The notes beneath the pieces were generated by a model. The model was not told the DNA's origin. It searched no databases and worked only from the letters and a program-made list of their open reading frames with translations. From positions 372,001 through 436,000 of the forward strand of contig BRON01000003.1 of assembly GCA_024345305.1 (NCBI GenBank): a DNA stretch of 64,000 bases, written 5' to 3'. The first letter of the stretch is position 1. Every line of letters begins with the position of its first letter. Both the position numbers and the translations under genes were made by a program. Positions 55,151 to 64,000 of the stretch are shown here, piece by piece. The DNA is from Mrakia gelida (Eukaryota; Basidiomycota; Tremellomycetes; Cystofilobasidiales; Mrakiaceae).

Positions 55151-57294
55151 TCAAGCCTTCGCGTCGGCGTGCTTGAGGTCAACAGCCTTCATGCAGCAGT
55201 AAAGAGTCTCGAGGATAGGAACCGACAATCCGAGTCGCTTGGCCTCACGAAGAGGAGTTCCGAGGATGACTGTGAGAGAAAGAGAGAGAAGGGAAGCACG
55301 AGAGGGAAAGGTCAGTCGTGTCTTCGTTCGACGGCTCGAGTCGACCCCGCGGTGGGTTCTTTACTCACCTTCGACCTCGGTCTGCGATCCGTTGGCGACG
55401 TCAGCCTGCATACTCGAGTTGAGTCCCTGAGTGTGAGCTTGGCCTGACAGACGACGGGGTAGAAAAGAAGAGGTCAGCTCGACGCGTCGACGGCGACCCG
55501 AGAGCAGGTGAAGCTGAACGAACATCGAGCCATCAGAACGTCGACCTCGGAATCGGGAACCTTGTGGCCGAGAGCCTGAGCGACTGCGACGACTTCCTTC
55601 ACTGTAGTCAGAAAGAACGGCGCAGAAGGAGAGTCGAAGGCGTCAGTGGACGAAGAGTCGAAGAGAGCGACCGTCTTGTTGCCTCGAAGAGCACGACCAA
55701 ACTCACTCAGGTTCCTGCAGAGATCGACGGAGTAGGGAGTAGCAGCCATGAACTTGGCGGTGTTGTACTGGACAAGAGCTGGAGAAAGAAGAAGCACAAG
55801 TCAGCAAATCGAAAGACGAGAGACGACGAGACGGGAGTAGCAGAGACTCACCAGTGGTCTGAGAGGAGGTAGCAGGAAGGACAGCGAGAGTTTCAGTATA
55901 GCATGGGGAAGAAGGAGACGGCGAAGAAAGAAACTGACAGGGTTCCAAGCAGCGTTCCTGCGAGAGCGACGCGAAGTCAGAATCAGCGTCGACCTCGACG
56001 CACACAACTCACGCTGGCAGAACAGGACTCGACGGAAGAAACGACTCACCAGATGACCTTCTTCCACCTCTCGGTCTGCATATCTTCGACGACCTCTCCC
56101 TTGACACCCTCGACCTTCGAGAACAAAGCGTTGAGCCTGTTCGCCGACTCCATCTCCCCAGCGTCGGACGCTCCCTCAGCGTAGAAGGGACCGAACTGCA
56201 TGCAGGGAGAGGGAAGGTTGTTGTTGATGACGAGTCCAGGAGTAGGCTGAGCGGCTCCGATCCAGGTGACACAGGTGAGCAGAGGGTTGGTGGGGAAGGC
56301 GGCCTTGAGAGCTGTGAAGAGAGAGGGAGGGTGGACGAGGAGAGGAGAGGTCACGTCGTGTTAGAACGCGAGAAGAGAGAAAAGGAAGAGGACTTACGAG
56401 CTTCAGCTCCGACACCTGATGACGATAAAGAAGGAAGAGTCAGTGGCAGAAAGAGGACGAGACGAAGCAGCGACCAAAGTCGGCTTCGCGACCGAGGGCT
56501 GAAAGATGAACGAGGGAGGGAGGGAGGAAGAGCGACCTCACCGTTTTGTACGATCATGATTGTGGTCTTTCCGGGAGTGACAGCAGGAGCGATGGTAGTT
56601 TCCAGTGCTGGGAGAACGGAGAGGAGAGCCTTGGAGCAACCTGATCGTCGAAACGAAGGTGGGACGGGACGGAAAGAAGGGAACGAAGGCGAGCTCGTCA
56701 GCTTGCCGTTCCTTCCTTCTTCGCCTCACGAACCAACTCCAGCGAGAACATGCTCAAACAGTAGACTCACAGATGACATAGTCGAAGACGGGGACGGCAG
56801 CGTGAGCTTCCTCGGGGGTCTTGTAGGCTGTTTTGGTCCAAGACGAACGAGAAGAAAGATGAGGGAAGGGCGAAGCCGTCAGCGAGTGAGCTCGACCTCT
56901 TTTGCCCGCCTCCCTCTCGAGACTCGAAAACGAGATGAAGTGAGGGGTACGTACCCCCAGCGAACTTGATACCCTTCTTGCTTCCAAGGGCTGAAGACTC
57001 GAAGTCGAGACCCTTCTCCTGGATCTGCTTGAGGTTCGAACGAGCAATGACAGAGACGGAAGCCCCACCGAGCTGAAGCATGATAGCGTACGTGGAACCG
57101 ATACCACCCATACCTGAAGAGCATAGAGAACAAGTGATGAAGAAGTCAGCAAGTGTTTGAGAGATCACCCGTAGAGAAACGAGCTGGACGAGCGAGGACG
57201 ATGCGGGCTGAAAGCGGCTCCCTCCGTCGAGAGCTCTCTTTCTGTAGCTGGACGAGAACTCACCGAAGAGAAGGACTTGAAGAGGAGCGGACAT
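55151..57294 (-). CDS. 2-dehydropantoate 2-reductase family protein
   Basis: The classic family enzyme reduces ketopantoate to pantoate with NADPH for coenzyme A synthesis. ATG at 57294 gives MSAPLQVLLFG, joined to MGGIGSTYAIMLQLGGASVS (the GxGxxG nucleotide fold). Then VIARSNLKQIQEKGLDFES, VFDYVIC, IMIVQNGVGAEAALKAAFP and CVTWIGAAQPTPG. The catalytic Lys lies in ERWKKVIWNAAWNPV, the typical motif with Asn. After it: VQYNTAKFMAATPYSVDLCR, QALGHKVPDSEVD, then SSMQADVANGSQTEVE (usual substrate loop) and VPILETLYCCMKAVDLK. It ends ADAKA and TGA at 55151-55153. About ten small exons; one is only about 20 nt (NAAWNPV). Fungi often have several family members with unknown substrates, so pantoate is likely but not certain. 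It diverges from the aldolase gene by 455 bp. Confidence 0.86.
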
Positions 57295-57749
57295 TTTGAT
57301 GATAGAGGGAGATAAATGAAGGGTTGGAGGAGTTGTGGTTGATGTGCTTCTCGCAAAAAGAGACGAGGAGGAAGCGTCGAGCTCCTCGAGTGCCGCTCGT
57401 TGCCGTCGACTTTTATTTCTCGCATCTCGCCTCAACATCTCTCAAAGGAAATCGGAGAGCCAAGAGGTCAAACTTTTCACGTAGTGAAAGTGCACAGCTT
57501 ACGCTCTTCCTCTCCGACCCTACGCATCGCAAATTTTCTTCTTGCTCCTGCCACAAAACACACGGCAGCTCAGCCCTCGACGGCTAAGGTCCGCAGGCTG
57601 AGCTCGGGCCGTTTGACGGCGCGAGACGAAAGTCCAGCGCTTCTTCTCCCTCCCTTTCTTTTCCTCAACCACAACTCCCTCTCCCTCTTCCTTCAACTCC
57701 AACTTCCCTTCCCTTCACCCACCCACCCCCACCTTTCCTCCCTACAAAT
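57295..57749. promoter_or_regulatory. Divergent promoter, reductase (-) and aldolase (+)
   Basis: A 455-bp region between two outward starts, with a CT-rich leader without G in the last 100 bases before the aldolase ATG, as in strongly expressed genes of this genome. Shared control of the two metabolic genes is possible. Confidence 0.5.
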
Positions 57750-59676
57750 ATGACTCGAGCTTTCGGACCCGGAGGTGAGTTCTCGCTGGGTTTCGACGCC
57801 CTCCTCCTTCAGCCCTCACCGTTCTGACCTTTGCTCTTTTCGCTCCTCCTTCTCATCAGTGATGGCTCCTCTTGTTACTCCTTTCAAGAAGAACGGAGAT
57901 GTCGATATCGAGGCCTACACTGCTCAGGTCGTGCGATGCGCTTCTGCTGGTATGGGAATCGGTACGTTCTTCAGCCGCTCCTTTATCTTCCCTCTAGCAA
58001 AGTCCTTCTCCCGAGGGATCCAGCCCTCGTCTTCCTCCCACACACACACCTCGCTCTGCTAGGCATCCCGAGATCACTCTCAGACGTCTTCCCATCCAAC
58101 CCCGCCCGCATGAGCATCCTCAGCCGTCCCTCCCTTGAGCTTAATCCGAACCCGCCCGCTGACTCGTGTTCCCCTCCCTCTCTCTTCTCCTCCAGTCATC
58201 AGCGGAACCAACGGAGAGGCTTCTCACCTCAACGCTGAGGAGCGAGTAGCTATCATCTCTGCTTCCCGAGCTGCTCTCGACAAGGCTGGACTCCAGGCTA
58301 CTCCTCTTCTCGTTGGAACTGGAGGAAACTCTGCTCGAGAGACCATCAAGCTCTCGAAGGAGGCCAAGGATGCTGGAGCCGACTTTGCCATCGTTATCAC
58401 TCCTGGATACTTCGCCTTCGTCATGGGAAAGGACAGGAAGGCCATCGCTGACTTCTTCATCGAGGTCGCCGACAACTCTCCTCTTCCCATCATGATCGTG
58501 AGTTCGCTCTTCTCCTCCCGCCTCACGCGCGTTCTCGCTCGATATCCTCCCCCTCTGGTGGCCTCAAGCTGACTCTCGTCCCTTCCTTTCTCTCAGTACA
58601 ACTTCCCGTGAGCTTCGTCTTCATCTCTGACCTTAGGTCCGAATTCGATGGCTGACCCGGTTCCGCTCTCGTCCTCCCCCATTTCCTCTTCCTCCTTGTC
58701 TCTCACCCCTGGCCTCAGTGGAGCCGCCGCTGGAATCGACCTCGACTCCGACCTTATCATCGAGCTCGCCGCTCACCAGAACATCATCGGAGTCAAGCTC
58801 ACCTGTGCTGGTATCGGAAAGGGACACCGAATCTCTCGACACGTTCACACTGCCGAGTACAAGAAGGCTCACCCCACCCCTTTGTGAGTTCTAGCTCTCT
58901 CCACCTCGTTAACCGTTTCGAGCAGCCTCTCCGCCCTTCGTCTTATCGAATCGAGGTTGAGAGAGCTGCTACCTCGAGGGCGAAATCCTCAGAAGCGCGC
59001 TTCGACGCGTCGACCGACCCGCGCTGACCTCTTTCCCTCTCCTTCCCTCCCTTTCTTCCTCGCAGCATCGTCATGCCCGGGTTCACCGACTACATGCTCC
59101 CCGCTCTCGTCGCCGGATCTGATGGAGTCATCACGTGAGTTTCTCGAAGCTCGCGTCGCCCGTTCTTTCCGTCGCTGACCTCGCCCTCCTCCTCTTTCTC
59201 CTTTTCAGCGGAACTGGAAACGTCATCCCCAAGACCATCGTTCACCTCTACAACCTCTCGCGGAAAGCTCTCACCTCTGGAAACCCCAAGGACCTCGAGG
59301 CTGCCCTCGCCGTCCAGGACATCGTTTCTCAGGCTGACTGGATCATCGTCAAGGCCGTTAGTCCTCTCTCTCTCCATCCAACCTTCATCTCCACCCTTCA
59401 CCTCTCCCCCAATAGCGTCTCCTCCCGCTCCTCCTCCTCTTCTTCGCCCTCGCTCTTCCCTTTCCCGGACTGACCATCTCTCCTCGCGTCTTCATCTCTC
59501 CTTTCTCACAGGGAATCGCCGGAACCAAGTACGCCCTGACCAAGTTCTCCTCGTCCGGAGGACTCGATCTCGGAGGATACGTTCGATCTCCTTTGCCTCA
59601 GGTGACGGAGGCGACCAAGAAGATGGTCGACGAGGGCATGCAGGAGTCGATTGCGCTCGAGAACTCTCTGCCTTGA
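57750..59676 (+). CDS. DapA/DHDPS-family (class I) aldolase
   Basis: Enzymes of this family form a Schiff base with pyruvate and add or split aldehydes. ATG at 57750: MTRAFGPGG, then VMAPLVTPFKKNGDVDIEAY. The signature GTNGEASHLNAEERVAII is present, with LLVGTGGNSARETIKL and GADFAIVITPGYFAF. The catalytic Tyr is in MIYNFPG and the Schiff-base Lys in IIGVKLTCAGIG. FIVMPGFTDYMLPALVAGSD and GVITGTGNVIPKTIVHLYNL follow; the end is MQESIALENSLP and TGA. About 320 residues, typical. Fungi make lysine by the aminoadipate route, so this is not a lysine enzyme. It fits 4-hydroxy-2-oxoglutarate aldolase or the 3-deoxy-hexulosonate aldolase (LGA1) of galacturonate breakdown; sequence alone does not decide. 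Exon 5 is only about 8 nt (YNFP region, near 58598). Codon bias is strong. Confidence 0.9.
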
Positions 59677-60277
59677 TTTCGCGCGAGTTTGATTGATTTG
59701 TGTCTGTAGCTTTTCCTTTAGGGTTTGGGGCTGGTAGTAGAAGATATATATTATCCATTGACGTTTCCGATCTTCGAGAGAGAGAGAGAGGAAGAGAAAG
59801 AGAAAGCCAAAGAAAGCAGAGATCGCGACGCGTCTGGCGAGCGAGCTCGAGGACGAGGAGGAGGCTCGTTGGATCTTCTTCTCACCTCATATAGAAACGT
59901 TGCGTCTCTCTTTCTTCGAATTGAGGAACTCGAGGGAGTAACAGGACGAAGGAGGTGGTGAGCTGCGACTCGCGAGAAGAGGTCGGAGTCGGATGCTGAG
60001 CAGACGCTGAGAGTCGGAAGCCGCTGCTCCTTGGCTGCTCCAGCCTTCGAAAGTTTGAGCTGAGCTCGGATTCTTACACCCACAGTCTGAAGTCTTCTCC
60101 GCTTCGAAAAATCGCCGTCCAGCAGAACCCAGAAGAGGCGCTCGCGTGGGCAAGATCGCCGAGCCCCCTCTTCCGCTTTCGAGACTTCCCTGCCTGCTCC
60201 GTCCTTCTCTTCTCTCCCTCAACCACCTCGAACGACCAACTCAACTTTCCTCTCACTTCGCCGAGAGCACCTTCAGC
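59677..60277. other. Spacer between aldolase and acyltransferase genes
   Basis: About 600 bp with the aldolase 3' flank (TATATATT near 59745, possible polyadenylation region), a GACGCGTC palindrome near 59830 and the acyltransferase promoter. No gene seen. Confidence 0.5.
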
Positions 60278-63200
60278 ATGTCCTCTCCAGCCCCTCACTC
60301 GCCCTCGCCTTCGCCTAGTCCTCCTTCTTCGACTGAACACGAAGCAGCGTCCGGCTTCGGAATCGCTCACTCCATCCTCGTTCGGATCGCCTACTTCGCT
60401 GCAGACTCCTTCTTCCACGAGATCAAGGTAGTGGGAGCAGAGAACATCCCTTATGGGGAGGGAGCTATCCTGTGAGTTCAATGAGTTCTGTGTCTTGTCG
60501 CGCTCACGCTGGAGGGATAGGAGAGAGGGACGAGGAGGGAGGGGCCGTTGAGTGAGCTCGAAGGGGGCGGAGAAGGTGCTCGCTCTTGACGAGAGGAACG
60601 GCGACGGAGCTTCTCAGTCTCGCAGGAAGAACTGGGGATGGAGCGCCGTCTTGTGATGGCTATGGTGAGGTGGAAGGTGCCCAGAGTCGGGATAGGAGAG
60701 GGAGGGAAGAGGAGAATGAGCTCCTCCTTCCCTCCCGAACGAGATGGATTCCGACCGTCCTCGTCTAGTTTCCATGTCTACTTGAACGTATCACTGACTT
60801 CCTGATCCCGGTATTTTGTCCTCAGAGCATCGTCTCACTCCAACATGGGTTCGTTCTAGCTCAGCGTCTCGCAGCGAGAAGCGACGACGTCGCGCTTCGT
60901 TCATCCCGCCTGACCATCTCTCCTCCCTCTCCTCTCTTCGTCATTCCCTCTTCTCCTTCGTCCTCTTCTACTACGCATACTGGCTCATCTGGACGGTACA
61001 GCTCTCGTCAGTTCCAAATCCTGCCCTCCTTCTCACTCCGACTGAGGTTAGAACTCTCGCTCACCTCCTTCCTTCCCTCCGTCTCCTCCGCGTCTTCGCT
61101 CACCTCTACAGGACCCCGCCTGCCTCTCGTACGGTGTCATCAAGGCTGCGAAGGGAAACAAGAAGCCATACATTCATTACTGGGCAAGTCTCTTCCCCTT
61201 CTAGATCTTCAAAGAGCTGCTGCTGAGCTCGAGAGCTTCGGAGGCGAGCCGGATCTTTCAGCTCGAGCTGTTTCGCTCCTCTCCTTCTGATGCTGCCTCC
61301 CTGAACTGTTAGCTGACTCTCTTCACTCTTTCCGATCGTGTCTACAGGCCAAGAACACCCTCTTTAAGAACCCTATCTTCGGGAAAGTGTACGTCGACTT
61401 CTCTCTCCTTCGCCTTCTCCCTCCTTCCTTCCCTCGTCAGCGGGGAGATGATTGGCCGGCTGAACGGACGGAAAGCTGACCTTCGACTCTGGCCTGGTCA
61501 TTATCAGTCTCCTCAACGCTGGAAACATCCCCGTCGACCGGAAAACCAAGAACAACCAGATCTTGTTCCGAGGATCATTCGAAGGTGAGCTCGCGTGTCC
61601 TCCTTCCCCTCCTCCCTCGCGCCTTTTTTTGGGCCTCTTCGACTTCGAGCCTCGTGCACTTCCCTGTTCTTCTCCCGGAGACTTACTCATCCCTTCCAGT
61701 TGACTGATCTTCCCTCGTCTCGTCTCGTCTTGTTTTCGCTCCTCCCTCTCGCAGCTCTCGACCACTCTGAGATCGTCGGAGTCTTCCCCGAGGGAACGTC
61801 TCACCACAACTCTCGACTCATTCCCTTCAAGGACGGTACCGCTTGGACGGCTCTCGAGTACCTTACCTACCTCGAGGAGCACAAGGGAGGAGTCAAGGTT
61901 CCTGGAGGAAAGCCTGGAGGGCAGGCGAAGCCAGCGAACATCATCCCAGTCGGAATCACCTACAGCGACAAGACCAAGTACCGAAGCAGGGTCGTCATTG
62001 AGTGAGTCTTGCAACTATGCTTGAGATCGAATCTCTGCTGAGGGAGGTTGAAGGCGGCGAGTGGAGATTTAGTTGAGCGAGCGAGCCTGACACTCGCCTC
62101 CGTTTTCGTTCGCCGCAGATACGGAAAGCCTATCACGATGGACGAGTTCTCGGAGGAGTTCCTTTCTGGGAAGGAAGGAGCCGCGAAGAGTGCCGTCAAG
62201 AAGCTGACTGCCAAGATCGAGGATGGGATTCTCGCTCTGACCGTCAACGGAGAGGATTGGTGAGTCCTCGAACGCGACGCGTCTTTCCCTCGACGCGCAA
62301 GTAGTTCGAAAAATCCCTTCGCTGACCAGAGCTCATTTTGATCTTGACAGGGATGCTCTGAATGCTGCCAAGATGGCCCGAGAGCTGCTTTGGGAAGACG
62401 AGGAGGATCTTCGAATGGAGGACTTCAAGGAGGTCTCGCAGACGTGAGCAGCTTCTTTTCGTTCTCTCTTCGAATCCTTCGCAGAACAGTCTGACGCCGA
62501 TCCCACTTCACCCCTGTCTCCGGAACAGTCTCGTCGACCTCCTCTCGCATCCCAACCCGACCCCAGCTCTCTCAGCCCTCAGGTCGACCCTCGTCAGCTA
62601 CAACGCGTACCTCTCGACCGCCCGACTTCGCAACTCCTCTCTCTCGCACATCCACGTCCCTCTCCCCTCCTCCCTCGACCCTTCGCGACCCATCCCTCTG
62701 CCCTCGCGTCTCTCGACCCTCTGGATCCTCGTCAGGGACATCCTCGGCTCCCTCATTCGACTCCCTTTCTTCGCCCTCCCCTTCCTCGTCAACATCCCCA
62801 TCTACATGGTCGGAAAGTACGGAGCTGGGCTGGCTGCCGACGAGATCGAGACCGAGGCGCAGATGAAGCTCGCTTGCGGGCTGTTGGGGAGCTTGCTGCT
62901 CTACCCGATCATTGCTCTCGCCCTCTTCTTCGCCGTCTTCAGAACGGGAGGATTGACGGGGACGTTGGTTGGGTTGGGAACTGCTGGGCTGTGTGTTTGG
63001 GGATTGGTGATGTACCATCTCAGTTTGATTGACGATAACTACCAACAGTGAGTTTAGCTGGTCGTCGTTCCTCGAGTCGAGCTTGGACGAGTTCGTCGCG
63101 AAAGACGCGTCGGCTGACCATCCTCCCTCCCTTTCCTTTTCATCCTTTTCAGCTTCCAGAAACTCGTCGCCGCCTTCCGAATCCTCATCGGTATCTGGTC

Positions 63201-63777
63201 CCCTCGAGAGTTCGACATCGTTCTTCCTCCCGTCGCCCATCCTCTCTCCCGATCCCCTTCGTTCGGTTCCCTCATCAACACCACCTCGCCCTCCCCTCGC
63301 TCCTCCTCCCCTTCCATCCCCTCCCCGGAAGTCCCTCTCGCCTTCGGACGAACCTACCCTCACCCCTCCACTGCCTCCACAATCCACAAGTCCTCCCTTC
63401 CCCACCCTTACGAACCCAACAAGCCCAGCATCCCCTCGCGACGACTCATCCGTCAAGTCCTTCGAACTCGGTTGCTCGCTTCCAAAGCATTGGAGGCTTA
63501 CCTCGTCGCGCTCGAGACGACGGAGGGAGAGGTCGTTCCCTCGTCATTTTGGTTGGCTACGAGCGTGCAGGACGTCGAGGAGGTGGTGGAGGTCGACGGA
63601 GTTGCAGTGAAGAGGACGAAGAAGGCTGGAACGAGGGAGGGGAAGGAGGTCGTGGAGTTCTTGAGGGCTCGAGGAGCGAGGATCATCCCTGGTGCGGCTG
63701 GAGGTCAGGATACGAGGTGGTTGGAGATGCTGGAGGAGACGGATGCTCCCATCGGGGAGACGAAGAAGGAGAGATAA
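60278..63777 (+). CDS. Glycerol-3-phosphate/DHAP acyltransferase, SCT1/GPT2-like
   Basis: Such ER enzymes attach the first fatty acid to glycerol-3-phosphate or dihydroxyacetone phosphate. ATG at 60278: a Ser/Pro-rich tip, then AHSILVRIAYFAADSFFHEI, KVVGAENIPYGEGAIL and the block-I region ASSHSNM. GVIKAAKGNKKPYIHYWAK and NPIFGKVLLNAGNIPVDRKT follow. The substrate-binding block is VGVFPEGTSHHNSRLIPFKD. NIIPVGITYSDK and VVIEYGKPITMDEFSEEF come next. Later exons hold two membrane spans (LIRLPFFALPFLVNIPIYMV; LLYPIIALALFFAVF) and a further hydrophobic stretch, then a Ser/Pro-rich tail and KALEAYLVALETTEG, ending with TAA at 63775-63777. This layout matches yeast SCT1/GPT2. The join between SHSNM (60844) and the exon starting GACCCC (61113) is two bases out of phase, so a microexon completing HX4D is probably missed. 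About 700 residues. Confidence 0.85.
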
Positions 63778-64000
63778 GAGGAGGAGGGAGGAGAAGACGA
63801 GTGCGGGAAGGGAGGCGCGACGTTCGGTTTGTTCTTTTGGGTCCCATCTACTTTAGCTCGTGAACTGGTCTTTCGGGTTTGCCTACTCTATACAACATTT
63901 GGCTCCCTTTAGTTTGAATTCATGGGAAAGGGGAATATTCAATATCGAACGACGCGTCTTCTGGTCGAGTCCGACGACCCTTTCGAGGCTTCCTTCTTTC
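63778..64000. other. 3' flank of the acyltransferase gene, window end
   Basis: Contains A/T-rich patches (CTATACAACATTTGG, TTTGAATTCATGG) after the stop and a GACGCGTC palindrome near 63952. No new gene can be called before the window ends. Confidence 0.4.

Noticed and set aside
1..64000. CRISPR arrays, rRNA genes, insertion sequences
   Set aside because: No regularly spaced direct repeats, no rRNA-like conserved blocks and no transposase motifs were seen; the genome is eukaryotic.

Overview
The window is nuclear DNA of a basidiomycete fungus, most likely a Pucciniomycotina-type yeast (inference; no rDNA or mitochondrial marker is present). The evidence is direct: about 22 protein genes, nearly all broken by many short introns (about 60-110 nt) that open with GTGAGT, GTTCGT or GTCAGT and carry a CTGAC branch motif before a pyrimidine tract and AG. 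Exons avoid rare codons but favour GGA for Gly and CGA for Arg. Exons as short as 10-17 nt recur. Because of this, gene spans below were built by joining frames across introns and matching protein families; individual splice sites are approximate unless stated.

Layout, left to right. 1-4673: the end of a membrane protein gene (-), Sm protein D3 (-) and V-ATPase subunit c'' VMA16 (+). 5542-13742: a coiled-coil hypothetical (+), an unusual protein with three viroplasmin/RNase H1 N-terminal-type domains (-) and a large CAMK-type protein kinase (-). 14138-19941: AIM41/GatB-YqeY protein (+), an uncertain minus-strand gene and pyruvate decarboxylase (+). 21107-28584: three minus-strand genes: a MYST histone acetyltransferase (ESA1-like), a membrane-anchored Nudix hydrolase and an unknown probable mitochondrial protein. 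28970-36403: a RIF1-like HEAT protein with PP1-docking motifs (+). 37070-39782: a head-to-head pair of paralogous small basic proteins, with a 27-base poly(C) tract between them. 40446-53125: a BIM1/X325-like surface protein (-), two related secreted M28 aminopeptidases (-, -) about 6 kb apart, and between these an AlkB-type repair dioxygenase (+), a small membrane protein (-), an intron-containing tRNA-Asp(GTC) and a gene remnant. 53431-63777: UTP23 (-), ketopantoate reductase family (-), a DapA-family aldolase (+) and a GPAT-type acyltransferase (+).

Most genes are housekeeping: RNA splicing (SmD3), vacuolar acidification (VMA16), fermentation (PDC), chromatin (MYST HAT, RIF1), ribosome assembly (UTP23), DNA repair (AlkB) and lipid synthesis (acyltransferase). 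They do not form a cluster with one purpose. Divergent pairs (SmD3/VMA16, kinase/AIM41, aminopeptidase/AlkB, ketopantoate reductase/aldolase, the paralogue pair) share short promoters.

The points most worth a second look are the repeated palindrome GACGCGTC in introns and spacers, the triple viroplasmin-domain protein whose start codon seems to be split by an intron, the head-to-head paralogue pair, microexons, the RIF1 docking motifs and the duplicated aminopeptidases flanking a tRNA and a remnant. I found no CRISPR, no transposase and no virus-derived gene; the viroplasmin domain also occurs in cellular RNase H1.
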